From Streptococcus parasanguinis (GTDB lineage Bacteria; Bacillota; Bacilli; Lactobacillales; Streptococcaceae), in contig NZ_JVEE01000044.1 of the NCBI RefSeq assembly GCF_001073155.1, positions 53,818-117,817 of the forward strand: DNA of 64,000 nucleotides, written 5' to 3'. Positions 28,830-38,627 of this stretch are shown here, piece by piece; position 1 is the first letter of the stretch, and each line of letters begins with the position of its first letter. The notes beneath the pieces were generated by a model. The model saw only the letters and a list, made by a program, of their open reading frames with translations. It was not told the DNA's origin and did not search any database. The translations under genes were made by a program, and so were the position numbers.

Positions 28830-29610
28830 ACTCCCTGACTGGCTTCATCAAGAGCAAGCGACTCTAGAAGCATCCAAAAGCCATCACTATTTACAAATGA
28901 ACCTTCACACATTGCGCCATTTTCTTGGCAAAATGAGACAAACGACGCCCGCTTTCAAGGCCAAAACTTCCTCTTGGATGCGGCTTGTTTACTTTTTAAC
29001 CCTAGCCATTCTCATTACAACAGCCCACCATACGATCCAGCTCTGGATCCTCGGTATCCTCTTACTACTTCACATTGCGATGCTTCCTGGTGAGGTCCTA
29101 CTCCACCTCTTTAAGGTCCTACTCAAGGTCCTTCTCTTCTCGATCATTGTAATTTTACCGAGTATCTTATTTCAAGGATTTCAAAATGGTGGGCTCTTTT
29201 TGTTGCGTGCGGGGATCATTGTCCTTAATATTTCTCTCTTTTTAGCCACTACCACAAGCATCCAACTGGTTGAGGCCCTAAGGCAGCTACATGTCCCCAA
29301 GACCTTTGTCCAAACCATTGATATTACGCTGAAATATAGTTATATTTTGGGAAAACACCTTCACCAACAAATTGAGTGCGTCCAACTCCGGACAGTTGGT
29401 CAAAAAGTAAACCTCCATCTCTTTGGCTCTCTTCTGGGTCTCTTGTATCTATCAACGAAGAACCATACCAAAGAGGTCTACGAGGCCATGTTGCTGAGAG
29501 GATATGGCATGGACACAAAGCGCAAAGAAGCCTTCCACTGGAAGAAGGAAGACATCTTTTTCCTATTGGAATTGGTTCTTCTAACGACCTTCACGACCTT
29601 ACTTGGCTAG
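28822..29610 (+). CDS. cbiQ: ECF transporter T component (CbiQ/NikQ)
   Basis: 262 residues, membrane coupling protein of the metal ECF importer. After an N-terminal cytosolic stretch there are four to five helices and the coupling motif EAMLLRGYG near residue 224, where A-R-G contacts the ATPase. The start overlaps the CbiM stop by 8 nt, so translation is coupled. Confidence 0.88.
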   Translation: MRKLPDWLHQEQATLEASKSHHYLQMNLHTLRHFLGKMRQTTPAFKAKTSSWMRLVYFLTLAILITTAHHTIQLWILGILLLLHIAMLPGEVLLHLFKVLLKVLLFSIIVILPSILFQGFQNGGLFLLRAGIIVLNISLFLATTTSIQLVEALRQLHVPKTFVQTIDITLKYSYILGKHLHQQIECVQLRTVGQKVNLHLFGSLLGLLYLSTKNHTKEVYEAMLLRGYGMDTKRKEAFHWKKEDIFFLLELVLLTTFTTLLG

Positions 29611-29622
29611 AAAGGAAAGCAT

Positions 29623-30348
29623 ATGATTCGCATTCAAGATGGGAATTACCACTACACAGAGGAGACTGGAATCCATGATATTCAACTCCAAATCCAAAAG
29701 GGGGAAACCGTTGGCCTGATGGGTCCAAACGGAGCGGGAAAATCTACCCTCTTTAAAATTCTGGTTGGACTCCTGCCCCTCTCTTCTGGTCAGTACCACT
29801 TCAAGAACTGGACCATTGACCAAGACTTCTTGAAAGATCCCCATCGTGCTGGGCAACTCTTCCAGCAGGTTGGACTCATTTTTCAAAACAGCGATACCCA
29901 ATTGTTCAATACAAGCGTCTATGATGAGCTTGCTTTTGGGCCACGCCAATTAGGCTTAGCCGAGACCGAAGTCGAACAACGCGTTAAGGATACGCTCGGT
30001 CTTCTAGAGATTGAGCACCTGAGAGATCGTATTCCCTACCATCTTTCTGGTGGCGAAAAGAAGCTAGTCGCCATTGCCAGTGTCCTCACCATGAATCCTA
30101 GTCTCTTGCTATTTGACGAGCCCTTTAACGGTCTCTCCCCCAAATACCAGAAGCTGATTGTCGCCTTGTTCCAAGAACTCAAAACAGCAGGAAAAACGAT
30201 TGTTATTTCCTCCCACCATTTCGAGCAAATCGCTCCGATTGTGGAACGGGTTCTGCTCTTTTCTGAAGAGCACACCATTACAGGAAGCTACAATCGAGCT
30301 GATTGGGAAAATCATCCAGATATTCAACAATCGTTTTCAACATGTTAA
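29623..30348 (+). CDS. cbiO: ECF transporter ATP-binding protein (CbiO/NikO)
   Basis: 241 residues. Walker A is GPNGAGKST, the Q-loop FQNSDTQLFN is the form typical of ECF ATPases, the signature is LSGGEKK and Walker B is LLLFDEPFNGL. It follows CbiQ by 12 bp with GAAAGGA upstream and ends the operon before a strong terminator. Only one ATPase is present, so it must work as a homodimer. Confidence 0.92.
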   Translation: MIRIQDGNYHYTEETGIHDIQLQIQKGETVGLMGPNGAGKSTLFKILVGLLPLSSGQYHFKNWTIDQDFLKDPHRAGQLFQQVGLIFQNSDTQLFNTSVYDELAFGPRQLGLAETEVEQRVKDTLGLLEIEHLRDRIPYHLSGGEKKLVAIASVLTMNPSLLLFDEPFNGLSPKYQKLIVALFQELKTAGKTIVISSHHFEQIAPIVERVLLFSEEHTITGSYNRADWENHPDIQQSFSTC

Positions 30349-30387
30349 AAAAGCCTCGGTAGGGTTCTTCCTACCGAAGCTTTTTTG
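30346..30387. terminator. Bidirectional terminator between cbiO and yjdF
   Basis: AAGCCTCGGTAGG pairs with CCTACCGAAGCTT with T runs on both strands; it serves the convergent genes on each side. Confidence 0.85.
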
Positions 30388-30403
30388 ATGAAAGAGATAA
30401 GGG

Positions 30404-30817
30404 TTAATGTCCTTTACGCTTCTCCCTTCGTTTTTGCTGTTTGCGTTCAAATTTCTCTTGTTTGAGCAATTGCTTTTGGACACTAGATTGATGTTTTGAA
30501 ATCTTTTTCCTTTCCTCATACTGCAACTGCAATAGTTCTTTCGACTTGGAAGAAACTTTCTGATTTACTTGTTTCTTCACCATTCGCTGTAATCGTTTAG
30601 GATTCTTGATTTTTACATGTTGCTTAACTATAGCTTCTGGACTAAAAGATAATTGAGTAAACTGAGTCTGTAAGATCTCTAAAATTTCATCATCTTTTGG
30701 CTCCTGACCAAATGTCACACGACAAACTTGATAAGTTTCTCGATACACTTGTTCGAACAAACCATGCCAAAATCCATCTTCAAAATAAACTGTCAATCCA
30801 ATTGAAATTGTTTCCAC
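30404..30817 (-). CDS. yjdF: YjdF family protein (DUF2992)
   Basis: 137 residues from GTG 30817, with TAAGGAGGTG five nt upstream. It has the YjdF pattern: N-terminal VYFEDGFWHGLFEQ followed by YQVCRVTFGQEPKDDEI, and a highly basic Lys/Arg/Gln C-terminal tail (KFERKQQKRREKRKGH). The function is unknown; the family is usually controlled by an RNA that binds azaaromatic compounds, and may counter their toxicity. The upstream leader fits such an element. Monocistronic. Confidence 0.88.
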   Translation of the reverse strand: METISIGLTVYFEDGFWHGLFEQVYRETYQVCRVTFGQEPKDDEILEILQTQFTQLSFSPEAIVKQHVKIKNPKRLQRMVKKQVNQKVSSKSKELLQLQYEERKKISKHQSSVQKQLLKQEKFERKQQKRREKRKGH

Positions 30818-30927
30818 GACAGCACCTCCTTAAATCTATCCCTAAGAATGGACAACCAAGGAGGAAGGTTACTGATAGGCTTGCCTACGTCTGGACTACC
30901 AACCAGAACTGTGTTTTTATCTTAGTT
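30818..30927 (-). promoter_or_regulatory. Candidate yjdF (azaaromatic) riboswitch
   Basis: A leader of about 110 nt separates the yjdF start from its promoter. It holds several paired segments, including GTAGGC-AA-GCCTATC and GGTTGGTAG with CAGTAACC, and ends just before the ribosome site. The yjdF gene is a known host of this riboswitch class. The assignment rests on gene identity and leader structure; I cannot align to the family model here. Confidence 0.55.
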
Positions 30928-30933
30928 GGAACT

Positions 30934-30942
30934 ATTATAGCA
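30934..30942 (-). promoter_or_regulatory. Extended -10 promoter of yjdF
   Basis: TGC-TATAAT on the minus strand (TATAAT at 30939-30934) gives an extended -10 box; no strong -35 is seen. Confidence 0.6.
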
Positions 30943-31032
30943 TATAGCAATACAAAAATCCTCCAGAACTTAGCGCTGAAGGACTTTTAATTTTATTTCA
31001 TAATAATATTTACAAGTTTGGTTGGCTCAAAC

Positions 31033-31058
31033 AGTTTGGGAAACTGTTTGAGGTTGGA
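31033..31058. repeat. Perfect hairpin downstream of leuS
   Basis: CTCAAACAGTTT-ggg-AAACTGTTTGAG is a perfect 12-bp stem. It resembles remnants of streptococcal intergenic repeats. The T run after it is poor, so termination of leuS is only possible. Confidence 0.5.
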
Positions 31059-31076
31059 AATCAGCAAATAAATTGG

Positions 31077-33578
31077 TTATTTTACAACAATATTAACCAA
31101 TTTATTTGGTACCGCAATTACTTTCACGATTTCTTTGCCGTCAATCTCTGCCTTGACTTTTTCGTCAGCCAGAGCAACTTCTTGCAATTCTTCGCGAGAA
31201 AGGTCTTTTGCGACCATCAATTTCGCACGGACTTTTCCTTTAATTTGAACAACGATTTCGATTTCGTCTTCAACCAATTTGCTTTCGTCCCATGTTGGCC
31301 AAGCTACGTAAGAGATTGAATCGCCTGTTGCTGCGACTGTTTGCCAGAGTTCTTCTGCCAAGTGAGGGGCAAATGGGGCGATCAATTGGATGAAGCCTTT
31401 GGCGTAATCCACATAGAGTTTGTCTTCCTTGTTTGCCGCATTGACAAAGACCATGAGTTGAGCAATGGCTGTATTGAATTTCATCGACTCGATTTGCTCA
31501 GTGACAGCTTTAACGGTTTCGTTGTAAACCTTGTCAAGAGCGCCATTGTTTTCTGCAACGATTTCTTTACTTGTGATCAAACGGTAAACACGGTCAAGGA
31601 ATTTACGGCTTCCTTCTAGACCTTCTTCAGACCAAGCGATAGAAGCATCGAGTGGCCCCATGAACATTTCATAGACACGAAGGGTATCGGCACCGTATTG
31701 TTCCACCACATCGTCTGGGTTGACCACGTTCTTGAGGGATTTCGACATCTTAGCTGGTGCTTGCTCCAATTCCTCTCCTGTTTCCATGTGGAAGAAGGAA
31801 CCGTCACGTTTTTCAACCTTGTCAGTCGCTACAAGAGCACCACGGTGGTCACGGTAGCTAGTTCCCAAGATCATTCCTTGGTTAAAGAGTTTTTGGAATG
31901 GCTCTTTAGTCGGTACAACACCAAGGTCATAGAGGAATTTGTGCCAGAAACGAGCGTAAAGCAAGTGAAGAACAGCGTGTTCTGCACCACCTACATAGAT
32001 ATCGACTGGCAGCCATTGTTTGAGGAGGTCCTCATCGGCCAATTTCTCAATGTTATGTGGATCGATATAACGGAGGTAGTACCAGCTTGAACCGGCCCAT
32101 TGCGGCATGGTATTGGTCTCGCGACGACCTTTGACGCCATCTTCACGAGTCACTTCCAGCCAGTCTGTCAAGTTAGCTAGTGGGCTTTCACCAGTACCTG
32201 AAGGGCGGATGTCCTTGGTGACTGGCAAGACAAGTGGGAGTTCATTTTCTGGAACAGCTGTTGAAGTTCCATCTTCCCAATGAATGATTGGGATTGGTTC
32301 ACCCCAGTAACGTTGACGGCTAAAGAGCCAGTCGCGGAGACGGTAGGTAACCTTTTCTTGACCGCAGCCTTTTTCTTCCAACCAAGCCACGATTTTAGCA
32401 ATTGCTTCTTCTTTGTTGAGTCCGTTCAAGAAGTCTGAGTTGACGTGAAGGCCATCTTCTGTGTAAGCAGCTTCTGCTACATTTCCACCTTCCAACACTT
32501 CTACGATTGGAAGGCCAAACTGGTTAGCAAATTCCCAGTCACGTTGGTCGTGGGCTGGTACGGCCATAACGGCACCTGTACCGTAGCTAGCAAGAACGTA
32601 GTCCGCAATCCAGATTGGAATTTCTTTCCCATTGACAGGGTTGATGGCATAAGCACCCGTCCAAACCCCTGTTTTTTCCTTAGCAAGGTCAGTACGAGCC
32701 AAGTCTGATTTAAGGCTAGCTTGGTGTTTGTAATCAGCCACAGCCTCAGCTTGTTCAGGACTTGTGATAGCATCTACCAAGTCATGCTCAGGAGCCAAAA
32801 CAGTGAAAGTCGCACCAAAAAGGGTGTCAGGGCGAGTGGTAAAGACGGTGAATTCCTTGTCAGTACCTTTCACCTTGAAAGTGACATTGGCACCAGTTGA
32901 TTTTCCAATCCAGTTGCGTTGCATGTCCTTGATAGACTCTGGCCAATCAAGATCATCCAAGTCAGTCAGCAAACGCTCTGCATAGGCAGTAATTTTAAGC
33001 ATCCATTGGCGCATCGGTTTGCGAACAACTGGATAGCCTCCACGCTCAGAAGTTCCATCTGGAAGGACTTCTTCGTTGGCGATGGCTGTTCCCAATTCTT
33101 CAACCCAGTTTACTGGCACTTCAGCTTCATAGGCCAAACCTTTTTCGTAAAGCTTAGTGAAGATCCATTGTGTCCATTTATAGTAGTTTGGGTCTGTAGT
33201 ATTGACTTCACGGTCCCAGTCGTAAGAGAATCCAAGGGCATTAATTTGACGTTTGAAGTTGGCAATGTTTTCCGCCGTGAATTCCGCTGGGTCATTCCCT
33301 GTATCCATCGCATATTGCTCTGCAGGCAAACCAAAAGCATCCCAGCCCATTGGGTGAAGGACGTTGTAGCCTTGCGCACGTTTGAAACGGCTAAGGATAT
33401 CTGTCGCCGTGTAGCCTTCTGGGTGTCCTACGTGTAGACCCGCTCCAGATGGGTAAGGGAACATGTCCAATGCATAAAACTTAGGTTTTGAAGCATCTGT
33501 TCCTGTCTTAAAAGTATGATGGTCAGCCCAGTATTTTTGCCACTTAGGCTCGATTTCTTTATGATCGTAAAAACTCAT
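31077..33578 (-). CDS. leuS: Leucyl-tRNA synthetase
   Basis: 833 residues, class I synthetase for leucine. The HIGH-type motif reads HVGHPEG within [17 protein letters not shown] (about residues 40-56), and the KMSKS motif is KMSKSLKN near residue 620. The CP1 editing domain lies between ([12 protein letters not shown]). There is no T-box leader: only about 60 nt separate an extended -10 (TGG-TATAAT near 33607-33615) from the start. GGAGAG precedes the ATG. Confidence 0.97.
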   Translation of the reverse strand: MSFYDHKEIEPKWQKYWADHHTFKTGTDASKPKFYALDMFPYPSGAGLHVGHPEGYTATDILSRFKRAQGYNVLHPMGWDAFGLPAEQYAMDTGNDPAEFTAENIANFKRQINALGFSYDWDREVNTTDPNYYKWTQWIFTKLYEKGLAYEAEVPVNWVEELGTAIANEEVLPDGTSERGGYPVVRKPMRQWMLKITAYAERLLTDLDDLDWPESIKDMQRNWIGKSTGANVTFKVKGTDKEFTVFTTRPDTLFGATFTVLAPEHDLVDAITSPEQAEAVADYKHQASLKSDLARTDLAKEKTGVWTGAYAINPVNGKEIPIWIADYVLASYGTGAVMAVPAHDQRDWEFANQFGLPIVEVLEGGNVAEAAYTEDGLHVNSDFLNGLNKEEAIAKIVAWLEEKGCGQEKVTYRLRDWLFSRQRYWGEPIPIIHWEDGTSTAVPENELPLVLPVTKDIRPSGTGESPLANLTDWLEVTREDGVKGRRETNTMPQWAGSSWYYLRYIDPHNIEKLADEDLLKQWLPVDIYVGGAEHAVLHLLYARFWHKFLYDLGVVPTKEPFQKLFNQGMILGTSYRDHRGALVATDKVEKRDGSFFHMETGEELEQAPAKMSKSLKNVVNPDDVVEQYGADTLRVYEMFMGPLDASIAWSEEGLEGSRKFLDRVYRLITSKEIVAENNGALDKVYNETVKAVTEQIESMKFNTAIAQLMVFVNAANKEDKLYVDYAKGFIQLIAPFAPHLAEELWQTVAATGDSISYVAWPTWDESKLVEDEIEIVVQIKGKVRAKLMVAKDLSREELQEVALADEKVKAEIDGKEIVKVIAVPNKLVNIVVK

Positions 33579-33644
33579 AGCGTCTCTCCAATTTTCGTGA
33601 TGCTCCTATTATACCATTTTTAGGCGATTTTTAAAGGTTCAGAC

Positions 33645-33678
33645 AAAGAAAAAGACAGGTCCCATACGGGACCTGTCC
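33645..33678 (-). terminator. Terminator of the oligopeptide-binding lipoprotein gene
   Basis: GACAGGTCCC-gtat-GGGACCTGTC followed by TTTTTCTTTG on the minus strand. Confidence 0.85.
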
Positions 33679-33701
33679 ATCCTGTTTTCTCTAAGAAAAG
33701 T

Positions 33702-35681
33702 CTATTTCACATGCTTTTCAAGTTCTTCTTGCGCTTTTTTATTGGATTTTTCTTTTTCTTTCTTCCATTGTTCACGCGCTTTGTCGTAGTCTTTCGCCGC
33801 TACAACCTTGTCTTGAACTTCTAAATATTTATAGTTGAAAGATTGACCCTTGTGGCCTGTCCAAGCAAAGGCTGCAGAGTATGGTACAGTCTCACGGACG
33901 CCTGGAGAAGCCCCATCTGAATGGATCGGAATCAAGAGGGCACTATCGGTCAACCAAGCTTGAGCGGCAGCATATTTTTCATAACGCTTGTTGACATCTG
34001 TGGTTTCTTTTTGAGCATCCTCAATTAATTGATCGTATTCATCAAAACCAGCTGCTTTTGCGGCCGCATTATCCGTACCAGCATCGAATCCAAAGTAGGC
34101 ATTGGCATTTTCGCCAGATTTACCACTGGTGATGTCGATGTAAGAAGATGGGTCCGTATAGTCTGGTCCCCAGCCCAAGTTATTGTTTAGATCCCAGTCT
34201 TGTTGGGAAGCATTTTCAGCAAAGTAGGTAACCCGTTGCAGGTCATCATCTGAGATCATTTTCAGATCAATAACAATATTTTCTGCTCCTAAAGTTGACT
34301 CGATCGACTGTTTGAAGGATTGGGCTTGTTTGATTCCTTCCGTATAAGTCGAAGAAGTTGGAAGGTCTAAATGAATTGGGAATTCAACTCCTTGAGCCTG
34401 CAAGTCTGCCTTAGCTTTGGCAAACTCTTCTTTGGCCTTGCTTGGATTGTAGAGGGTGTCTTTTCCATCTGCGACAGAGACACCTTTCCATTCATCCCCA
34501 TAAGCTTCTAAGTCTTTTTCTACTGCATCCCCAAATTGTTGGCCATTGATTTGGACAAAGTTTGGTGGCGTAAAGGTATTACGGATCACCTTATTGGCAG
34601 CAGCTTCTCCGTTTGCTTGCGCTACGTATGCCTTTCGGTTGAAGGCAAACATAATGGCTTGACGGAAGTCCTTATTTAAGATTGCTTTCTTAGTAGAAGT
34701 CTTTTGAGCATCCGTGGTCTTGGCTGTAATTTCATAAGACTGACGGTCGATGTTGAAGGAAAGATTGTAGGTAGATGAACCTTGGTCGCTAAAGACGATA
34801 TCATCTTTGTGCTTCTTCTCTACACTCTTATAGTTAGAGCCACTTGGGAAGACACGGGCAACCGTATAGTCGCCTTTGTCAAATCCACGAATCAAGGATT
34901 CTGAGTCTTGTCCATCATAATAGGTCAGTTTGACTTTACTGATCTTGACATTATCTGCATCCCAGTAAGTTGGGTTCTTTTCCAATGTCGCTGAGGATTT
35001 AGAAGTGATGGATTTGATCAAATAAGGACCGCAGTAAAGGATACTAGACGGAGTAGTTCCTTGACCATAGCCATCTCCTTTAGATTTCAGGAATTCTTCA
35101 TTGACCGGCATCAGGATCCCCATCGTAGTCTTGGAATTCCAGAAGCTTTCTGGTTGGCTCAAGGTATATTGGACCGTATAATCGTCAATCGCTTTCACAC
35201 CAACGGTTGAGAAATCAGATGTTTTCCCTGAAACATAGTCATCCAAGCCTTTGACAGATTTTTGGACCAAGTAAATCGCTTGTGATTTCTTATCTGCCGC
35301 GTGCTTGAGACCTGTCACAAAGTCTTGGGCCTTAACCTCTCCTCCATATTCTTCCCCTTCAGAAGTCATCCATTTGACCCCTTTGCGGAGTTTATAAGTA
35401 TAGGTCAAGCCATCTTTGGAAACAGTCCAGTCTTTAGCAAGTGATGGGATTAAGTTCCCATACTTGTCTACTTCCAATAATCCATCTACCGCATTTCCTG
35501 TAAACTCGGAAGTCGATTTTTTATTGGAAATCGAATAGTCGAGCGTATCTGGATCCTGGGTATAGACATAGCTATACGTCTGTCCGCCGGAACTTCCAGA
35601 TTTTCCACCTGAGCAAGCTACGAGGACACCAGCTGATAAAAGCAGAGCGCTGGTAGCTAAGAGTACCTTTCCTTTGTTCAT
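33702..35681 (-). CDS. Oligopeptide ABC transporter substrate-binding lipoprotein
   Basis: 659 residues from ATG 35681, with GAGGTG six nt upstream; a GTG three codons earlier is less likely. The signal peptide ends in VLVAC (lipobox), giving a lipid-anchored binding protein of the AmiA/AliA/AliB/Hpp family. These capture peptides for the Ami permease and take part in peptide sensing in streptococci. The family core (DPDTLDY, KGVKWMTSEGEEYGGEVKAQDFV) is intact, with a Lys/Glu-rich C-terminal tail. No permease genes are adjacent, as is common for AliA/AliB-type orphans. Confidence 0.93.
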   Translation of the reverse strand: MNKGKVLLATSALLLSAGVLVACSGGKSGSSGGQTYSYVYTQDPDTLDYSISNKKSTSEFTGNAVDGLLEVDKYGNLIPSLAKDWTVSKDGLTYTYKLRKGVKWMTSEGEEYGGEVKAQDFVTGLKHAADKKSQAIYLVQKSVKGLDDYVSGKTSDFSTVGVKAIDDYTVQYTLSQPESFWNSKTTMGILMPVNEEFLKSKGDGYGQGTTPSSILYCGPYLIKSITSKSSATLEKNPTYWDADNVKISKVKLTYYDGQDSESLIRGFDKGDYTVARVFPSGSNYKSVEKKHKDDIVFSDQGSSTYNLSFNIDRQSYEITAKTTDAQKTSTKKAILNKDFRQAIMFAFNRKAYVAQANGEAAANKVIRNTFTPPNFVQINGQQFGDAVEKDLEAYGDEWKGVSVADGKDTLYNPSKAKEEFAKAKADLQAQGVEFPIHLDLPTSSTYTEGIKQAQSFKQSIESTLGAENIVIDLKMISDDDLQRVTYFAENASQQDWDLNNNLGWGPDYTDPSSYIDITSGKSGENANAYFGFDAGTDNAAAKAAGFDEYDQLIEDAQKETTDVNKRYEKYAAAQAWLTDSALLIPIHSDGASPGVRETVPYSAAFAWTGHKGQSFNYKYLEVQDKVVAAKDYDKAREQWKKEKEKSNKKAQEELEKHVK

Positions 35682-35818
35682 ATAATTCACCTCATTATAA
35701 AAATGTTATATTCAATTTAAATTATAGCACTTTCCAGGGAAATGTAAACGCTTTTACTGCGAAATTATTCTCTTTTTTCTTTTTCTAGAATTTTTTCCGT
35801 TTTAATCCCTAACCTGTA

Positions 35819-35827
35819 TGATATAAT
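35819..35827 (+). promoter_or_regulatory. Extended -10 overlapping the carboxypeptidase start
   Basis: TGA-TATAAT (TATAAT at 35822-35827) overlaps the first possible ATG (35826). Transcription would begin at about 35834, next to the ATG at 35835. Confidence 0.5.
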
Positions 35828-37148
35828 GGAATTTATGAATAACGGGAGACATTTACACAAACGACTAAAATACAGCCTCTTGTCCCTCCTTGTAGGAGTC
35901 TTGACATTAGGCCCTATCTCTACTGCTTTTGCGGACGATATCTATCAGCAAGAAGATGTCATGAAAATCGCAGCCGATGCTGGACTGGTATTGGATGATT
36001 TTTACAAGCCTAAGGCCGACATCGTCATCGATGCTAATACTGGAGCCATCCTATACGGAGACAATATCGACACGGTCCGAGACTCAGGCAGCATGGCCAA
36101 GCTCATGAGTGCCTATGTGGTCTTTCGGGCTCTCAAAGAAGGTAAGATCAAATACGATACCGTGGTCACAGCAACAGAGGCTGATCAAGCTATTTCGGAA
36201 AACAATTTGTTAAGTAACTCACCTATTGTAGCTGGTGTGGACTATAAGGTATCTGAATTGATCAAGATGCTCTTTGTTCCCTCTTCCAGCGCAGCTGTGA
36301 TCATGCTCGCAAACGCTGTTACGGACAATGATCCCGATAAGTTTTTGGACTTAATGAATCAGTACGCGCAAGAAATGGGGATGAGCCATACCAAATGGGG
36401 CAATCCAAATGGGGCAATGATTTCGGTGCTTCAAGGCTACTACAATCCGCAACGCTACGATGTCAATGCCAATAACGAAATCACAGCGCGAGACATGTCT
36501 ATTCTGGCTTATCACATCGTAAACGACCTGCCAGAAATGTTGGAATACACCAAGCAAGCTCACACCACTATCATGGAAGGAACCCCTTACGAGCAAAGCT
36601 ACGATAATTACAACACTTCCCTCGAAGGTGGAAAGTTCGCCCTCAAAGGAACAGATGGACTCAAGACCGGATCCAGCCCGACTGCTGACTACAACTACAC
36701 TGCGACAACCAAGCGGGGTAAACAACGGATTATCGAAGTCATTTTGGGGGTTGGAAACTACGATGTCGAGATCGCCGAAAGCTACCGCAATCAGATCGGA
36801 AATACCTTGGCTGAGAAAATGTTTGCGGATTACCAATACAAAAAAGTTCTCTCTGCAGGCCAACACACGATCGACGGGAAGACCATTCAATTGAAGCAAG
36901 ACTTCTATGCAACCGTTAAAAAAGGTACGAATCCAGCAATTAAACTGGAAAACAACCGCCTGGTCGTCCAAAACAGCTTGCAACAGGTATCTCCAAGTAT
37001 TAAGGCAGGAATAGCCGTGAGCGATTCTAAAGCAACAAACTCTAGCAGTAAACAGAAGGGACTAGATGCCATGTGGCTCTTCTGCTTCTTGCCAGCCGGA
37101 ATCTTATACCTGATCTTTAAACAAACCGATCCAAAAAGAAGAAAGTAA
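35826..37148 (+). CDS. D-alanyl-D-alanine carboxypeptidase family protein (PBP)
   Basis: 440 residues, or 437 from ATG 35835. Signal peptide to about residue 36 (TAFA-DD), S11 peptidase domain, and a C-terminal membrane anchor (WLFCFLPAGILYLIF) with a basic tail. The catalytic SxxK is SMAK (Ser89, Lys92) and KTG is residues 280-282. The second motif, normally SxN, reads SSS (153-155), so the usual Asn is missing. It trims pentapeptide stems of peptidoglycan if active. The first ATG overlaps a -10 box. Monocistronic. Confidence 0.85.
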   Translation: MEFMNNGRHLHKRLKYSLLSLLVGVLTLGPISTAFADDIYQQEDVMKIAADAGLVLDDFYKPKADIVIDANTGAILYGDNIDTVRDSGSMAKLMSAYVVFRALKEGKIKYDTVVTATEADQAISENNLLSNSPIVAGVDYKVSELIKMLFVPSSSAAVIMLANAVTDNDPDKFLDLMNQYAQEMGMSHTKWGNPNGAMISVLQGYYNPQRYDVNANNEITARDMSILAYHIVNDLPEMLEYTKQAHTTIMEGTPYEQSYDNYNTSLEGGKFALKGTDGLKTGSSPTADYNYTATTKRGKQRIIEVILGVGNYDVEIAESYRNQIGNTLAEKMFADYQYKKVLSAGQHTIDGKTIQLKQDFYATVKKGTNPAIKLENNRLVVQNSLQQVSPSIKAGIAVSDSKATNSSSKQKGLDAMWLFCFLPAGILYLIFKQTDPKRRK

Positions 37149-37192
37149 AGCAAGAACTCCCATACCTTATGGTAATGGGAGTTCTTGCTTTA
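37147..37192. terminator. Bidirectional terminator after the carboxypeptidase gene
   Basis: AAGCAAGAACTCCCAT pairs with ATGGGAGTTCTTGCTT with T/A runs on both sides; shared with convergent gldA. Confidence 0.9.
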
Positions 37193-37213
37193 GAAAGGAG
37201 TTCCGTTCTATAG

Positions 37214-38305
37214 TTAGCCTAAGGACTTGACATAAGCATCTACTGCTACAATGGCTTGAGCAATATCAGATGCTTGTACCTTGAATGGCATTTGGTGAAT
37301 GGTTTCTCCTTCGATGGTGGCTTGTTGGCCAACCTTGAGAAGATCTTCGTAGCTTGCAGTTTCAAGATGCATTTCTTTCAGAGTCGTTGGCATGCCAATT
37401 TGTTGATAGAAACGAATGTATTTGTTCAATTCTTCTTTTGGTCGGTTTTCCAAGAACAATTGAACCAAGGTTCCATAGGCTACTTTTTCACCGTGAGTCA
37501 AATGGTGAATGTCTCCGGTGAGGGCCGTAAAGCCATTATGGATGGCATGGGCAGCAGCTAATCCCCCACTTTCAAATCCAATACCACTGAGAAGGGTATT
37601 GGCTTCAATGATGTTTTCAAGAGCAGGGGTTACGACTTTGGCTTCACAAGCAGCCATGGCTTGGAGACCATCAGCAAATAAGGTTTCTTCACAACGTTGT
37701 GCAATGGCGACACCCGCTAAGGTTTGTCGTTGACCCAACATGGTTTTTCCATTCGCTTGCATCACTGCACGCGCTTCTACCCAAGTTGCTAGGCCATCTG
37801 CGATACCAGAAGCGAGCAAGCGTTTTGGTGCTTGAGAGATCACTTTGCTATCCACCAAGACCAATTCTGGGTTTTTAGAGTAGAAGATATAGCGCTCAAA
37901 GGCACCCTCATCCGTATAGATAACTGACAAGGCTGAAACGGGAGCATCTGTAGAAGCGATGGTAGGAGCAATGACAACTGGTGATTTTAGAAGATCAGCA
38001 ATAGCTTTAGCACTATCGATGGTCTTTCCTCCACCAAGTCCAATGACCAAATCACAGCCATTTTCTTCTGCCAGACTAACCACACGATTGATTTCGTTGT
38101 CAGAAGCTTCACCATTGAAGAAGACTGGCAAGACCGTGAGCCCATTTTGACCAAGGTATTCTTCAAAACGCTTCCCTACAATATCATAGACCACTGAATC
38201 ACATAGCAAAACAGGGTGAGTCCCTAATTCTGAAATAGATTGCGCATTTTCAAATAAGGCATTCTCACCTTGAATGTAACGTGACGGACTTGCAAAATTT
38301 CTCAT
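37214..38305 (-). CDS. gldA: Glycerol dehydrogenase
   Basis: 363 residues, zinc-dependent family III alcohol dehydrogenase that oxidises glycerol to dihydroxyacetone with NAD+. GLGGGKTIDSAKA is the nucleotide-binding loop. Zinc ligands are Asp in GIADGLATW and His residues in AAHAIHNG and LTHGEKVAYG. It is a single gene; no dihydroxyacetone kinase or pfl-like partner lies nearby. GGAGCAG precedes the ATG. Confidence 0.94.
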   Translation of the reverse strand: MRNFASPSRYIQGENALFENAQSISELGTHPVLLCDSVVYDIVGKRFEEYLGQNGLTVLPVFFNGEASDNEINRVVSLAEENGCDLVIGLGGGKTIDSAKAIADLLKSPVVIAPTIASTDAPVSALSVIYTDEGAFERYIFYSKNPELVLVDSKVISQAPKRLLASGIADGLATWVEARAVMQANGKTMLGQRQTLAGVAIAQRCEETLFADGLQAMAACEAKVVTPALENIIEANTLLSGIGFESGGLAAAHAIHNGFTALTGDIHHLTHGEKVAYGTLVQLFLENRPKEELNKYIRFYQQIGMPTTLKEMHLETASYEDLLKVGQQATIEGETIHQMPFKVQASDIAQAIVAVDAYVKSLG

Positions 38306-38456
38306 AGTCTGCTCCTTTAAAATTTATTTAGTTCACACTCATAGTAGCATTTATTTCTATGAAATTCAAAGAATTATACAAGGCTCCAATCAATTAAATT
38401 TATCTGTTCACGCAGTCATTGGAAACGCTTCATTTTTATTTGATGAATCTTATTAT

Positions 38457-38517
38457 CAAAAATCCCCAAAGCTAGTTTCAGTAGGTTGAAACTTAACTTT
38501 GGGGATTTTTATTTTTT
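38457..38517. terminator. Long bidirectional terminator-like hairpin
   Basis: AAAAATCCCCAAAG pairs with CTTTGGGGATTTTT, with an inner stem GTTTCA/TGAAAC, and T-rich flanks on both strands. Confidence 0.75.
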
Positions 38518-38627
38518 TCACGAGCAATCAAGAAAATCAATCGCTTAACTGAAGTCGAGACTACTTCCTTTGATCAACAAAACTAGTATCGCTAAATTGA
38601 ACTCGCCCTAAAAGCGTCGAGAAAAAG

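Noticed and set aside
32919..33437. 172-codon plus-strand ORF
   Set aside because: Antisense to leuS, no ribosome site and no domain.
33579..33640. T-box leader for leuS
   Set aside because: The interval between promoter and start is only about 60 nt, too short, and has no T-box sequence.
36351..36983. 210-codon minus-strand ORF
   Set aside because: It lies fully antisense to the carboxypeptidase gene, whose frame has intact motifs; the antisense protein has no recognisable domain or ribosome site.
38418..38430. Catabolite-repression (cre) site before gldA
   Set aside because: TGGAAACGCTTCA looks similar but is one base short of the consensus spacing, so support is too weak.
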